This document shows positions 25,724 to 33,931 of a stretch of DNA of 64,000 nucleotides, one piece after another (position 1 is the stretch's first letter; each line of letters starts with the position of its first letter). Origin of the DNA: Paenibacillus_E violae (lineage in GTDB: Bacteria; Bacillota; Bacilli; Paenibacillales; NBRC-103111); the NCBI RefSeq assembly GCF_032461945.1, contig NZ_JAWCUD010000003.1, positions 496,001-560,000 of the forward strand, in the 5' to 3' direction. The notes beneath the pieces are model-generated. The model ran no database searches. It was not told the DNA's origin and saw nothing but the letters and a program-made list of their open reading frames with translations. Both the position numbers and the translations under genes were made by a program.

Positions 25724-27250
25724 TTACTTCCCAGAATAGTCGTATATAATCCCTTGGTCATCATGAATCAGTTCCTGCGCTGTAATTTTAGCTGACAACA
25801 ACACAATCGGAACTCCTGCGCCCGGATGAGTGCTGCTGCCCGTAAAGTACAGATGCTCACAATCTTTTGCTTTGCTTTGCGGACGCATATGGTTGCTTTG
25901 AGACAGGACGGGCATTAAACCGAAAGTGGCACCATGATAGGCATTGAACTTCGATTCGAAATCAAGCGGTGTAATATAGGTTTCCGTAACAATTTCTTGA
26001 TCAATATTTTCAAACCCGCTTATCTTTCTTAACGTATTTAAAATGTAGGATCGGTAGTCACGAATCGTGTCCTCATTCCATGTATACTTGGCCGTGACTA
26101 GATTGGACACCGGCATCAATATGTATAAGCCATCTTTTCCATCGGGCGTAAGCGAAGCATCCATTTTCGAAGCGATATAGACATAGAAGGAAGCTTCGGT
26201 CAGTTTATTTCCGGCAAAAATGTCATGCAGATTTTTTTTGAGATCTTTATTAAAAATAAAATTATGTACGTGCTCTATCTCGTCATATTTTCTGTCCATA
26301 CCTAGATATAAAAGAAAACAAGAACAGGAGTATTTCATGTTATCAATCTTTTTGTCTGTGTATTTACCTTTAGCGGCATGGTCTTTCACCAGTTTTTTTA
26401 TCGCGTAGGGAAAGTCTGCATTACATACGACATAATCCGCGGAAACCTTCTCACCGTCTACGATAATGCCAGTCGCTTTTTTATTTTGAATGCTTATTTC
26501 CTGCACGTTTTTGTTGTAGAGAATAGTGCCCCCCAGTTCTTTAAAGAGCTTCTCCATAGACTGAGCCATCGTGTACATGCCACCTTTAATAAACCATACG
26601 CCATATAGAAATTGAAGCATGGGAATCATGGTGTAAAACGAAGGACTTTTAAAAGGTGAAATGCCAATGTACAAGGTCTGAAAGCTGATCAGCTGTTTTA
26701 GTCGTTCATTTTTCAAATATTTGCTCATAAAATGATCTGCTGTGTCCAACGTCTTCAATTGAAGTGCTTTTTTCAACATGGGCAGGTTGTAAAAATCACG
26801 GGATTTACGAAAGGGTCTTTGGATAATGCTCTTCTTTGCAAGCATAAAGCGTTTATAAATCTCGTTTAAATAAAGAAAGAAACCCTCCATGTCCTCCTCG
26901 CTGATTTTTTCTATCGTCTTCGCCAGTTGCACCAGATCAGAGGAAATATCGAACGTCTCATCGGGGGTATCACTGTAGTAAACCCGATACATTGGGTCCA
27001 ATCTCTCCATGGGAATATAATCATCAGGATTACGGCCGCAAAGTTCAAAAATCTCCCTGTACAATTCCGGCATCATGACGATTGTTGGTCCTAAATCAAA
27101 CTTGTAGCCACCTGTTTCAATTCGATTCATTTTCCCGCCCGGTAAGGATTCTTTCTCATAGATTTCAACCCGGTAACCGGCGTGCTGCAATCTTATTGCA
27201 GTAGCAAGCCCGGCGACACCTGCACCGATCACAATCACTTTCTTGTCCAT
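25724..27250 (-). CDS. crtN: 4,4'-diapophytoene desaturase
   Basis: This FAD-dependent desaturase converts colourless diapophytoene into yellow diaponeurosporene or diapolycopene. The dinucleotide motif GAGVAG is at 9-14, followed by EKESLPGGKMNRIETGGYKFD, and the C-terminal signature YFTGSSTHPGAGVPIVLLSA is characteristic of the bacterial phytoene desaturase family. The length of 508 residues is normal. The choice of CrtN over CrtP rests on similarity to known CrtN and on the presence of a second, more CrtP-like desaturase in the operon. Swapped names cannot be fully excluded. Confidence 0.88.
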   Translation of the reverse strand: MDKKVIVIGAGVAGLATAIRLQHAGYRVEIYEKESLPGGKMNRIETGGYKFDLGPTIVMMPELYREIFELCGRNPDDYIPMERLDPMYRVYYSDTPDETFDISSDLVQLAKTIEKISEEDMEGFFLYLNEIYKRFMLAKKSIIQRPFRKSRDFYNLPMLKKALQLKTLDTADHFMSKYLKNERLKQLISFQTLYIGISPFKSPSFYTMIPMLQFLYGVWFIKGGMYTMAQSMEKLFKELGGTILYNKNVQEISIQNKKATGIIVDGEKVSADYVVCNADFPYAIKKLVKDHAAKGKYTDKKIDNMKYSCSCFLLYLGMDRKYDEIEHVHNFIFNKDLKKNLHDIFAGNKLTEASFYVYIASKMDASLTPDGKDGLYILMPVSNLVTAKYTWNEDTIRDYRSYILNTLRKISGFENIDQEIVTETYITPLDFESKFNAYHGATFGLMPVLSQSNHMRPQSKAKDCEHLYFTGSSTHPGAGVPIVLLSAKITAQELIHDDQGIIYDYSGK

Positions 27251-27268
27251 TTGAAATATTCCCCCTTC

Positions 27269-27754
27269 CTATCGACTTGTTGATAATGTGATCGCATCAA
27301 TGCGTCCGCGGTTATAACGCTGTACGATAATAAATGGCAAGTTGAACATTACCGCGTAGAGAATCATGATCCAACCTGCCCATATGGGATTCCATATAAA
27401 AAATAAGGGAGCAGGCACAATTGAAAGCCAGTGAGTCATTTCTGCCCGTCTGGTTTCTGCGGCGAACACTTTCAAGTCATCTATGCTAGTGCCGTGCAAT
27501 TTCTTTTTTTCATATCCTTTTTTTAATATCACAGTCCCGTCGACAAGACGCCCTTTCCAGCTTTTTACGCGAAATATCCGTTGCCATACCTTCCCCGATT
27601 TCTCCCAGACGAACGTTCGAAACCATGCACTTTCTTTCAAAAAGAAAGACAAGGGCAGTTTTAAGCACAAAACCGACACGAATATATGAAAAAAAGCCCA
27701 GGCGAAAATGTCAATCATTACAGTCCATATGACAGGTAACGATAATGGTGGCAC
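27269..27754 (-). CDS. crtO: Glycosyl-diaponeurosporenoate acyltransferase
   Basis: This is a small (161-residue) membrane enzyme that adds a fatty acyl chain to the glucosyl carotenoid. Helices lie at about 8-32 and in the C-terminal third. Conserved stretches shared with the staphylococcal protein are WKGRLVDG, ETRRAEMTHWLSIVPAP and IIVQRYNRGR. GGAGGAGGATTGCT precedes the GTG start. It ends 18 bases before crtN. Its presence completes a staphyloxanthin-type end product. Confidence 0.88.
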   Translation of the reverse strand: MPPLSLPVIWTVMIDIFAWAFFHIFVSVLCLKLPLSFFLKESAWFRTFVWEKSGKVWQRIFRVKSWKGRLVDGTVILKKGYEKKKLHGTSIDDLKVFAAETRRAEMTHWLSIVPAPLFFIWNPIWAGWIMILYAVMFNLPFIIVQRYNRGRIDAITLSTSR

Positions 27755-27787
27755 AGCAATCCTCCTCCATACAGTCCATCTTCTCTC

Positions 27788-29185
27788 TTATAAAAGCCAT
27801 TTTCTGAATTTCTTCACAATGTGCAGGTTCTGATCCGAATATGGCGGAAATTTACCTGGTACAGTCAAGTAGCGGTATACGTTGTATGCTGTCTTCTCGT
27901 AGCTGAACGCTTGAAAACCTGCCTTGCCGTGATAACTGCCATGTCCGCTTCGCCCTACACCGCCAAATGCAACATGCGGATTTGCACCGTGCTGGATGAC
28001 TTGATTGATGCTGATGGTTGTCGATCGCATGTGATTTTCCAATAGCTTGATGCATGGCTTATGCTTACTAAATATATACGCGACCAATGCATCACGCTGG
28101 ATCACCTGTTGATGTAATAAGGATTCCAGGTTTGCATAGGGAATGACAGGGAGAATCGGACCGAAAATTTCATCATGCCAAATGGGACTCTCACTTGGAA
28201 TATCTGTTAATACGGTTGGGGCTATGAATAATTCCTCCGCATTATAATCGCCCCCGAACCTTATTTTGCCCTGTGTGAGGACATGGAGCAGTTTTTCAAA
28301 ATGTGCACGATTACAAATTCTTCCATAGTCTTTACTCTCCTTAGCATGATCCCCGTAAAACGACAAAAGTACTGCTGCAATTTCCGAAAGTGTTTTTGCG
28401 TATATCGATTCGTGTACAAAGAGCGTATCCGGTGCAATACACGTCTGTCCTGCATTAAGAAATTTTCCCCACACGATTTCGCGAATCGCCTCAGGGGAGT
28501 ACCCTGTTTCATCCAATATACAAGGATTTTTGCCTCCTAGCTCCGTTATGACAGGTATAAGCTGTTTGGCCGCCTGCTGGGATACTGCCTTTCCCGTCTC
28601 TTGACTTCCCGTAAAAAAAATGAGATTAAACGGCCGTGAAATTAACTGTTTTGCAGTCTGCACATCCCCGGGAACAACCGTCAGAACTTCGGGCGAAAAG
28701 GTTTGACTAATCACCCTTTGTAGCAGTTTACTTGTAGCCGGCGCGTACTCCGATGGCTTAATGACGCAGCGGTTTCCAGCTGCAATCGCGCTGATGGCTG
28801 GCATTAAGGCAAGCTGAAGCGGATAATTCCATGGACTGATGATAAGAACACTTCCGAAAGGGCTCCGCTTTTTGCGAATAGTCTCGATGTATCCAAATTT
28901 ACTATGAATGGAACGCTCTGAGCGCATCCACTTTGTTAATGACCGACATACGTAGTCAATCTCATTCAACAAAAGTGCTATTTCGAATGAGAAAGCTTCA
29001 AATGCTGGCCTTCTCATATCGGTCACTAAGGCTTCAATAAGTGCTGCTTCCTGATCTACAAGCAACCGTTTCAATTTCAAAAGCGTTTTCTTTCGTTCTC
29101 TCACGGTAGGAACTGCATTTGAAATCATATCGTCTTGCTGCTTTTCCAATAATGACTGCAGACCAGTACTATCCTGTTGAGCCAT
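27788..29185 (-). CDS. aldH: Aldehyde dehydrogenase of the C30 carotenoid pathway
   Basis: It is predicted to oxidise diaponeurosporenal to diaponeurosporenoic acid with NAD(P). It is a class-3-type ALDH of about 465 residues with SPWNYPLQLALMPAISA, FFTGSQETGK, the catalytic Glu in ELGGKNP and catalytic Cys in NAGQTCIAPD. The hydrophobic C-terminus of class-3 enzymes may aid membrane contact. The ATG at 29185 is favoured because GAAGGG sits 9 bases upstream; the ATG at 29194 touches that site. It overlaps the end of crtP. Confidence 0.88.
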   Translation of the reverse strand: MAQQDSTGLQSLLEKQQDDMISNAVPTVRERKKTLLKLKRLLVDQEAALIEALVTDMRRPAFEAFSFEIALLLNEIDYVCRSLTKWMRSERSIHSKFGYIETIRKKRSPFGSVLIISPWNYPLQLALMPAISAIAAGNRCVIKPSEYAPATSKLLQRVISQTFSPEVLTVVPGDVQTAKQLISRPFNLIFFTGSQETGKAVSQQAAKQLIPVITELGGKNPCILDETGYSPEAIREIVWGKFLNAGQTCIAPDTLFVHESIYAKTLSEIAAVLLSFYGDHAKESKDYGRICNRAHFEKLLHVLTQGKIRFGGDYNAEELFIAPTVLTDIPSESPIWHDEIFGPILPVIPYANLESLLHQQVIQRDALVAYIFSKHKPCIKLLENHMRSTTISINQVIQHGANPHVAFGGVGRSGHGSYHGKAGFQAFSYEKTAYNVYRYLTVPGKFPPYSDQNLHIVKKFRKWLL

Positions 29186-30686
29186 TGTCCGCATCCCTTC
29201 GCACGATGATATCCCGTACTTGCTGACCGCTTAATGTAACCATAGGCATTCCGCTGCCCGGGTTTACCGTCCCACCGACAAAGTAAAGATTGTCATAGCG
29301 CGTGCTTTGTTTTGGATGCTTGAAGCCTTTATTTTTTTTTCGATCCGAGAGCGTTCCGTAAATGGCGCCACGGTCGGTACCATAGGCACGTTTAATGTCT
29401 TCAGGTGTCCATACGTCCCTTGTCACAATGTTATCGCGCAAACCTTCAAGTCCCATTCTCTCCAATTTTATTAATACCCGTTCTTCAAAACGCTCGTAAT
29501 CTTGTGGTGTAAACGGCTTATCCTGAATGTAGGGAATATGGGGCAATACTTTTAAATTCTCATGCCCTTCGGGCGCTTGAGTAGGATCCGTTTTATTGAC
29601 ATTCACCAGATAAATGACCGGGTCATCCGGCAATTCATGCCGGTGAAATATTTTGTCCATTTGCTGTTTCATATTTTCTGCGAAGAAAAAATTGTGATGG
29701 GCAAGCTGGGGATACGCTTTCTTCACCCCCAGGTGTAGGACAAGCCCAGAACTTGCAGGTTCGTATTTCGTTTTCAACTTTTGGATAAAACGCTTTTCTT
29801 CCTGTAACAGTTGCTCATAGAACGGAATGACTTCCATATTGGAAATATAGTGATCAGCCGACAATTCCATTCCATCTTCCAGCACTGCCCCTGTAATACT
29901 GCCTTCTTTCTTATGGAGCTGAACAATCCGTTTTCCAGTATGAATCGACACGCCTATTTCTTTCGCCAACTGCACTAAACCACGGGCAAGCATGTGCATT
30001 CCACCAGGAACATACCATACGCCTTGTTGATGCTGCATATAGATCATCATATTTAATACAGCCGGCGCATCATAAGGTGAAGACCCTACATACTTGGTGA
30101 AATAGGAAAGCATAACCCGCAGATCCCGATCGCTTATTCGCTTCGCAATGGACTTATGTACCGTTGAAAACAAATCAAAGTTCTTCAGTGCATTGAACAC
30201 GCCATTATATCGTGCGATATCTTTCGTATTATCAGCACCATGATTAAAGTATCCAAGCTCTGTCATCGTATAAAGTTTTTTGGAATATTCGAGTAGATTC
30301 TTGTATTCGGTCATATCCTGCTCATTCAGTGATGGATTCTTCGCTTTCATTACTCCCATATCGTCATGCAGATCAATCATATTGCCACTCGGAAAAAAAG
30401 ATCTCCACTGATGCTTCAGTTTCATAGTAGGGACGTAATCATCCATATTTTTACCGCTGGCAGCAAATAATTTTTGAAAGACATGCGGCATCGTTAGAAT
30501 GGATGGACCGAGATCAAACCCGAAGCCATCTTGCTCGAGCCGATTCAATCGACCTCCAATATGATGGTTCTGTTCGTATAAAGAAACACTATAGCCGCTT
30601 TGCTGAAGAGATATGGCAGCCGATAAGCCTCCAAGCCCGCCTCCGATTATAAGTACGCTTTTATTTATCGACAACTTACACAACAC
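29169..30686 (-). CDS. crtP: Diaponeurosporene/diapolycopene oxygenase
   Basis: This is a phytoene-desaturase-like FAD enzyme that oxidises the terminal methyl group of the C30 carotenoid to an aldehyde. The FAD motif GGGLGG is at about 15-20, then YEQNHHIGGRLNRLEQDGFGFD and the C-terminal YFVGGTVNPGSGMPMVTLSG signature. It is 505 residues long. It begins 11 bases after the crtM stop and overlaps aldH by 17 bases, so the genes are translationally coupled. The start is a GTG (or the adjacent TTG) behind AAAGG. CrtP is favoured because crtN is present downstream. Confidence 0.85.
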   Translation of the reverse strand: MLCKLSINKSVLIIGGGLGGLSAAISLQQSGYSVSLYEQNHHIGGRLNRLEQDGFGFDLGPSILTMPHVFQKLFAASGKNMDDYVPTMKLKHQWRSFFPSGNMIDLHDDMGVMKAKNPSLNEQDMTEYKNLLEYSKKLYTMTELGYFNHGADNTKDIARYNGVFNALKNFDLFSTVHKSIAKRISDRDLRVMLSYFTKYVGSSPYDAPAVLNMMIYMQHQQGVWYVPGGMHMLARGLVQLAKEIGVSIHTGKRIVQLHKKEGSITGAVLEDGMELSADHYISNMEVIPFYEQLLQEEKRFIQKLKTKYEPASSGLVLHLGVKKAYPQLAHHNFFFAENMKQQMDKIFHRHELPDDPVIYLVNVNKTDPTQAPEGHENLKVLPHIPYIQDKPFTPQDYERFEERVLIKLERMGLEGLRDNIVTRDVWTPEDIKRAYGTDRGAIYGTLSDRKKNKGFKHPKQSTRYDNLYFVGGTVNPGSGMPMVTLSGQQVRDIIVRRDADNGSTG

Positions 30687-30697
30687 CTTTCAGCAAT

Positions 30698-31978
30698 TTA
30701 AGAGCAATTGTAAACAGCAGCACTGATTTTAATCATATTTTCCTTGGTTACAAAGTTGCGCTTTGAGAAACAGTCATAATTATTACTTCGGACAGCGTCC
30801 AATATGCCTCTGTACATGCCAACAGACAGTAAGAGAGGCATCTTGCTGTCATCGTCGTAAAGATCTATGCTGCTGTAGGAAAGGTTATATAAGGATTCAG
30901 CGCGTTCAGCGAGTCTCTCCCACAGGCGAACAAAATTCTCATTTATGAGACCATGCCGCAAATCCTTTTGGGTATACCCGGATCGCTCCATTTCTTCTTC
31001 GGGCAAATAGATCCGTTCCTTGGTATGAAGATCTTCACCGATGTCTCGCAGAATGTTCGTTATTTGCATGGCGGTTCCCAGGTCTATGGCTGATGGACGC
31101 AGCTCCTCCGCTGATCTTGATGCAAGGACCGGCAGCAGCATCAAGCCTACCGAACCAGCAACATAGTAACTGTAGCTTTCAAGCTCATGCATGTTTTGGG
31201 GAATGGTAAAATTCATATCCATCCATTGCCCTGTCAGTTGATCGTAAAAAGGTTGGATGTCCATGTTATAATCCGTAAAAACTTGTCTGAGCGCACGCCA
31301 TAGTGGATGATCCAATTCTGCATGTGTCCTGAATAAATCTAGATCTTTCTTTAATCGCTGAAGAGATTCGAGCTTTTCAACAAACGGTTGGTTTGAATCT
31401 GCACAGTCATCTGCAGTTCTACAAAAAGCATAAATGGCATATACTGCATTTGCTTTTTCTTTGGGAAGTTGCGAAAATGCGTAGTAAAAACTTTTGGAAT
31501 GTTTCTTAATAATCGTTTCACAATACGCAAAATCGGCTTGCAACCGAGCTGAGTCCATATTGACCACCTCTTGATCCTTCAAATACCGAGTGGTAATTTG
31601 ATCCATTTTAATATGAATCCCTTTAGTAAGAAGATTTTCCAAACAATCAACTAAATAAGCCCTGTTATGTTCAGGATAAATAGGACTGTCCCATTGCCAA
31701 AATAGCTTAAAGTGGTTAGAGGTATAAGGCTCGCATTGCTTGCCGCGATACAGGGGATTCTCCCAATTTTTATCTACGCAGAATCCGCGTTTCTTCATTT
31801 CAACCATCACGATAACATGGTAAGAAAAAAGTCGCTCAGGCTCGTAAGCAAAAACATAATTCACCGTTGAATGGGGCTTCCCCCACCCATTTCCACGTAA
31901 AGCGCAACATTCTCGATGCTGCCCAAGCAATTGTTGTCTCGGTAAAAAAGAAATAAGGGATTCATGCCATAATCTCAT
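30698..31978 (-). CDS. crtM: EndoV-like (Pyr_excise) domain fused in frame to diapophytoene synthase CrtM
   Basis: This is one uninterrupted 426-codon frame. Residues 1-140 resemble the pyrimidine-dimer DNA glycosylase family (T4 endonuclease V, PF03013). Without gaps, R22/E23 align with R22 and catalytic E23 of T4 EndoV, but the nucleophilic Thr2 is replaced by Arg. Residues 141-426 are a full-length CrtM that condenses two farnesyl diphosphates. It has both Asp-rich motifs (DDCAD 190-194; RDIGED 311-316). Met141 (ATG at 31558) has its own GAGGTGG site 6 bases upstream. Stand-alone CrtM may therefore be made in addition to, or instead of, the fusion. It heads the crt operon. Confidence 0.88.
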   Translation of the reverse strand: MRLWHESLISFLPRQQLLGQHRECCALRGNGWGKPHSTVNYVFAYEPERLFSYHVIVMVEMKKRGFCVDKNWENPLYRGKQCEPYTSNHFKLFWQWDSPIYPEHNRAYLVDCLENLLTKGIHIKMDQITTRYLKDQEVVNMDSARLQADFAYCETIIKKHSKSFYYAFSQLPKEKANAVYAIYAFCRTADDCADSNQPFVEKLESLQRLKKDLDLFRTHAELDHPLWRALRQVFTDYNMDIQPFYDQLTGQWMDMNFTIPQNMHELESYSYYVAGSVGLMLLPVLASRSAEELRPSAIDLGTAMQITNILRDIGEDLHTKERIYLPEEEMERSGYTQKDLRHGLINENFVRLWERLAERAESLYNLSYSSIDLYDDDSKMPLLLSVGMYRGILDAVRSNNYDCFSKRNFVTKENMIKISAAVYNCS

Positions 31979-32076
31979 CGATATCTCCTAACCAGCAGTA
32001 GGCGGTCGGTTAACCTAAGCTTCGGGGTGTTGGGATTGAGCATTTCTTTTTCAAAGCCTACAGGATCTATTGTCAT
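31975..32076 (-). CDS. 33-residue leader ORF upstream of the EndoV-CrtM frame
   Basis: The ATG at 32076 follows an ideal CAGGAGG at 9-base spacing. The frame encodes 33 residues (MTIDPVGFEKEM... ending LLLVRRYR), and its stop overlaps the next ATG in an ATGA junction. It is not recognised. The coupling suggests either a small conserved partner or a leader that sets translation of the fusion. Confidence 0.55.
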   Translation of the reverse strand: MTIDPVGFEKEMLNPNTPKLRLTDRLLLVRRYR

Positions 32077-32105
32077 CTTCCGCATACCTCCTGAAGGATC
32101 AAAAA

Positions 32106-32127
32106 AACTATACAATAATTATACATA
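32106..32127 (-). promoter_or_regulatory. CarH-like operator (two 11-bp repeats) over the crt -10 box
   Basis: AACTATACAAT (32106-32116) and AATTATACATA (32117-32127) are tandem 11-bp repeats sharing AAyTATACA. Spacing of 11 bp is the hallmark of CarH operators. They cover the -10 box at 32118-32123, so binding would block the promoter. Confidence 0.6.
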
Positions 32128-32146
32128 TTCATGTCAGATCTGTCTA
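32118..32146 (-). promoter_or_regulatory. Sigma-A promoter of the crt operon
   Basis: The minus strand has TAGACA (32141-32146), a 17-bp spacer and TATAAT (32118-32123), about 42 bases before the leader ORF start at 32076. Confidence 0.7.
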
Positions 32147-32210
32147 TATTCCATTGATTTCGCCTAAAACCAGACCAAAAACCACCTAAACGAATAATAT
32201 CATTGAATTA

Positions 32211-32240
32211 TTTACAAAATTCAAGCGCAATTGATATAAT
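32211..32240 (+). promoter_or_regulatory. Plus-strand promoter toward the first MerR-B12 gene
   Basis: TTTACA (32211-32216), an 18-bp spacer and TATAAT (32235-32240). It is divergent from the crt promoter and reads through about 560 bases before the MerR gene. Confidence 0.6.
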
Positions 32241-32243
32241 AAA

Positions 32244-32276
32244 CCTATACAAAGCATATACAAATCATATCGAAAA
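32244..32276 (+). promoter_or_regulatory. CarH-like operator (three 11-bp repeats) downstream of the plus-strand promoter
   Basis: CCTATACAAAG, CATATACAAAT and CATATCGAAAA are three tandem 11-bp units starting 4 bases after the -10 box. A CarH-type tetramer bound here would cover the transcription start. Confidence 0.6.
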
Positions 32277-32805
32277 TCGATGAGAGAACCACAGAAACGT
32301 CCAACAATAATTTTAGGTGAACTATCAAGGATCAATTATTCGCGCGACTGCAAAAGCAAGAGCAGCTTATGCTCTTGCTCATCTCTCGGGGCAGTTCTGG
32401 GCTCGCTTCGTGACTTTCAACGAAACATTCCGTCATGGCAACTAATGGCCACCGTCGCGGCGTTGCTATGGAGCTGCGGTACGGCTGCACGCCTCAAGTT
32501 GTTACGAACATTGTCTTTCAAGGAGTTAGCCTAAGCCCGATTCGTATTTGCAATTCCGTTCCTTCTAGCGCTATTATTATTCCATGATTCCTTGGAGCAT
32601 CCATTATCTATACTGCCGTGCTTATCCTATCATTTGCGATTAAGCCTTCTGCTGATTTGCGCTTTGGTAATCGTCACAAAAACTGTTGCTTTTACTGGCA
32701 GTACCTTCAGATACGTTATCTGAAGGCTGGATTTCATATTTAGAATCAATAGTTCCACTTAATAATTTTTGTAGCTGTGATGAGTGAGTGGAGGGCAAAA
32801 ACGAG
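32277..32805 (+). other. Long leader before the first MerR-B12 gene
   Basis: This region of about 530 bases has no convincing gene. An open frame from 32280 (84 codons) lacks a ribosome site and looks unnatural. It contains a 9-bp perfect hairpin GCAAGAGCA/TGCTCTTGC (about 32352-32374). It also contains a perfect 10-bp dyad CCTTCAGATA/TATCTGAAGG with 3-base loop (32704-32726), about 80 bases before the MerR start. Either may be a regulatory RNA structure or operator; neither is followed by a T tract. Confidence 0.4.
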
Positions 32806-33705
32806 ATGTACAGTATTAAAAAGGTATCTGAAATAGTAGGTATTTCTGTAGTTACCATAAGGGCCTGGGAAAATCGCTATCATATTATATCGCCTACTCG
32901 AACAGACGGGGGGCATCGAAATTACAACGAAGCAGATATCGAGATATTAAAATGGCTTAAAGATGAGATGAACAACAAGCACATTAAAATTAGCGAAGCT
33001 GTTAGTATATTAAAACAAAGAGAGAGCTCAATTGCGAATAGAGGGAAAAATGCCTCTATAAACAAATTTACTTATCATGATGACCTCATTGATAAACTTT
33101 ATCAAAGTCTAGTAGACCTAGATGGAGAAAAGGCGAATACGCTTATTGATTTTGCCTTTTCATTGTTTCCCTTTGAAACTGTGTTTCATAACATTTTAAC
33201 TCCCGTGCTTTGCCGGATAGGCGAACAATGGGAGTCTGGGGTAGTAAAAGTTGCCCAGGAACATTTCGCATCAGAACTTATACTTGCAAGATTTCAACAA
33301 TTCTTTAGGATATTGCCTATTCGATATAACAATCCTAGAGTGATCGCTTTCTGCCCTGAAGGAGAACTACATCATATAGGTCTGATGTTATTTTCTTTAT
33401 TTTTGCGCAAAAGAGGCCTAGAGGTAATCTATCTAGGTCCCAATACACCTTATTCGGGACTTATGGATATCATAGAAAAGAAAAATATATCTATTGTTGC
33501 TGTTTCTTTAAGTAGTTCTACCCTTACTGCAGAACTGGACGACTGGATAACAATCTGCAAAGAACGATTCCCAAAGATCAAATTCGTACTAAGTGGGCGT
33601 AAGTTAGACTTATTTCCTCCATCCTTATCGCCGTATGTTATAACTGGAAATTATGAAGACTGGGAGAAATGGTTCGCGTCAATAGTAAATAATTCGAATA
33701 TCTAA
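32806..33705 (+). CDS. MerR-family cobalamin-binding regulator, CarH/LitR-like photoreceptor
   Basis: It has an N-terminal MerR winged helix (1-70; VGISVVTIRAWENRYHII), a helical bundle with the W-x9-EH signature (QWESGVVKVAQEH), and a B12-binding Rossmann domain with the ExHxxG motif (ELHHIG) and a C-terminal GPNTP stretch. These are the residues that hold adenosylcobalamin in CarH. In the known family the dark tetramer represses carotenoid genes and light breaks it up. The gene neighbours the crt operon, and 11-bp repeats lie at nearby promoters. The ATG at 32806 has GGAGGG 10 bases upstream. Confidence 0.88.
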   Translation: MYSIKKVSEIVGISVVTIRAWENRYHIISPTRTDGGHRNYNEADIEILKWLKDEMNNKHIKISEAVSILKQRESSIANRGKNASINKFTYHDDLIDKLYQSLVDLDGEKANTLIDFAFSLFPFETVFHNILTPVLCRIGEQWESGVVKVAQEHFASELILARFQQFFRILPIRYNNPRVIAFCPEGELHHIGLMLFSLFLRKRGLEVIYLGPNTPYSGLMDIIEKKNISIVAVSLSSSTLTAELDDWITICKERFPKIKFVLSGRKLDLFPPSLSPYVITGNYEDWEKWFASIVNNSNI

Positions 33706-33931
33706 CGAGCTTATTGATACCTCTTAGCGCGTTGCTCCACGTACGGATTATTTAACTGCTATCGAATAAAAGTTATTTACCACATTTGCGGCGCATAACC
33801 AAATAGTTTTACTGGCGGATGGCAATCTGATTTTTTGAGACTTTTAAATTTTATTTATATCTGATGTAGTTAGACCTGTTGGGGTTGTTTGAAACGAAAT
33901 ACTAAACTAAAACCGAAGTGAGGGGTTCTAA

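Noticed and set aside
32280..32534. 84-codon plus-strand frame in the leader of the first MerR gene
   Set aside because: No ribosome site, odd Ser/Cys-rich composition and no recognisable domain; kept only as part of the leader.
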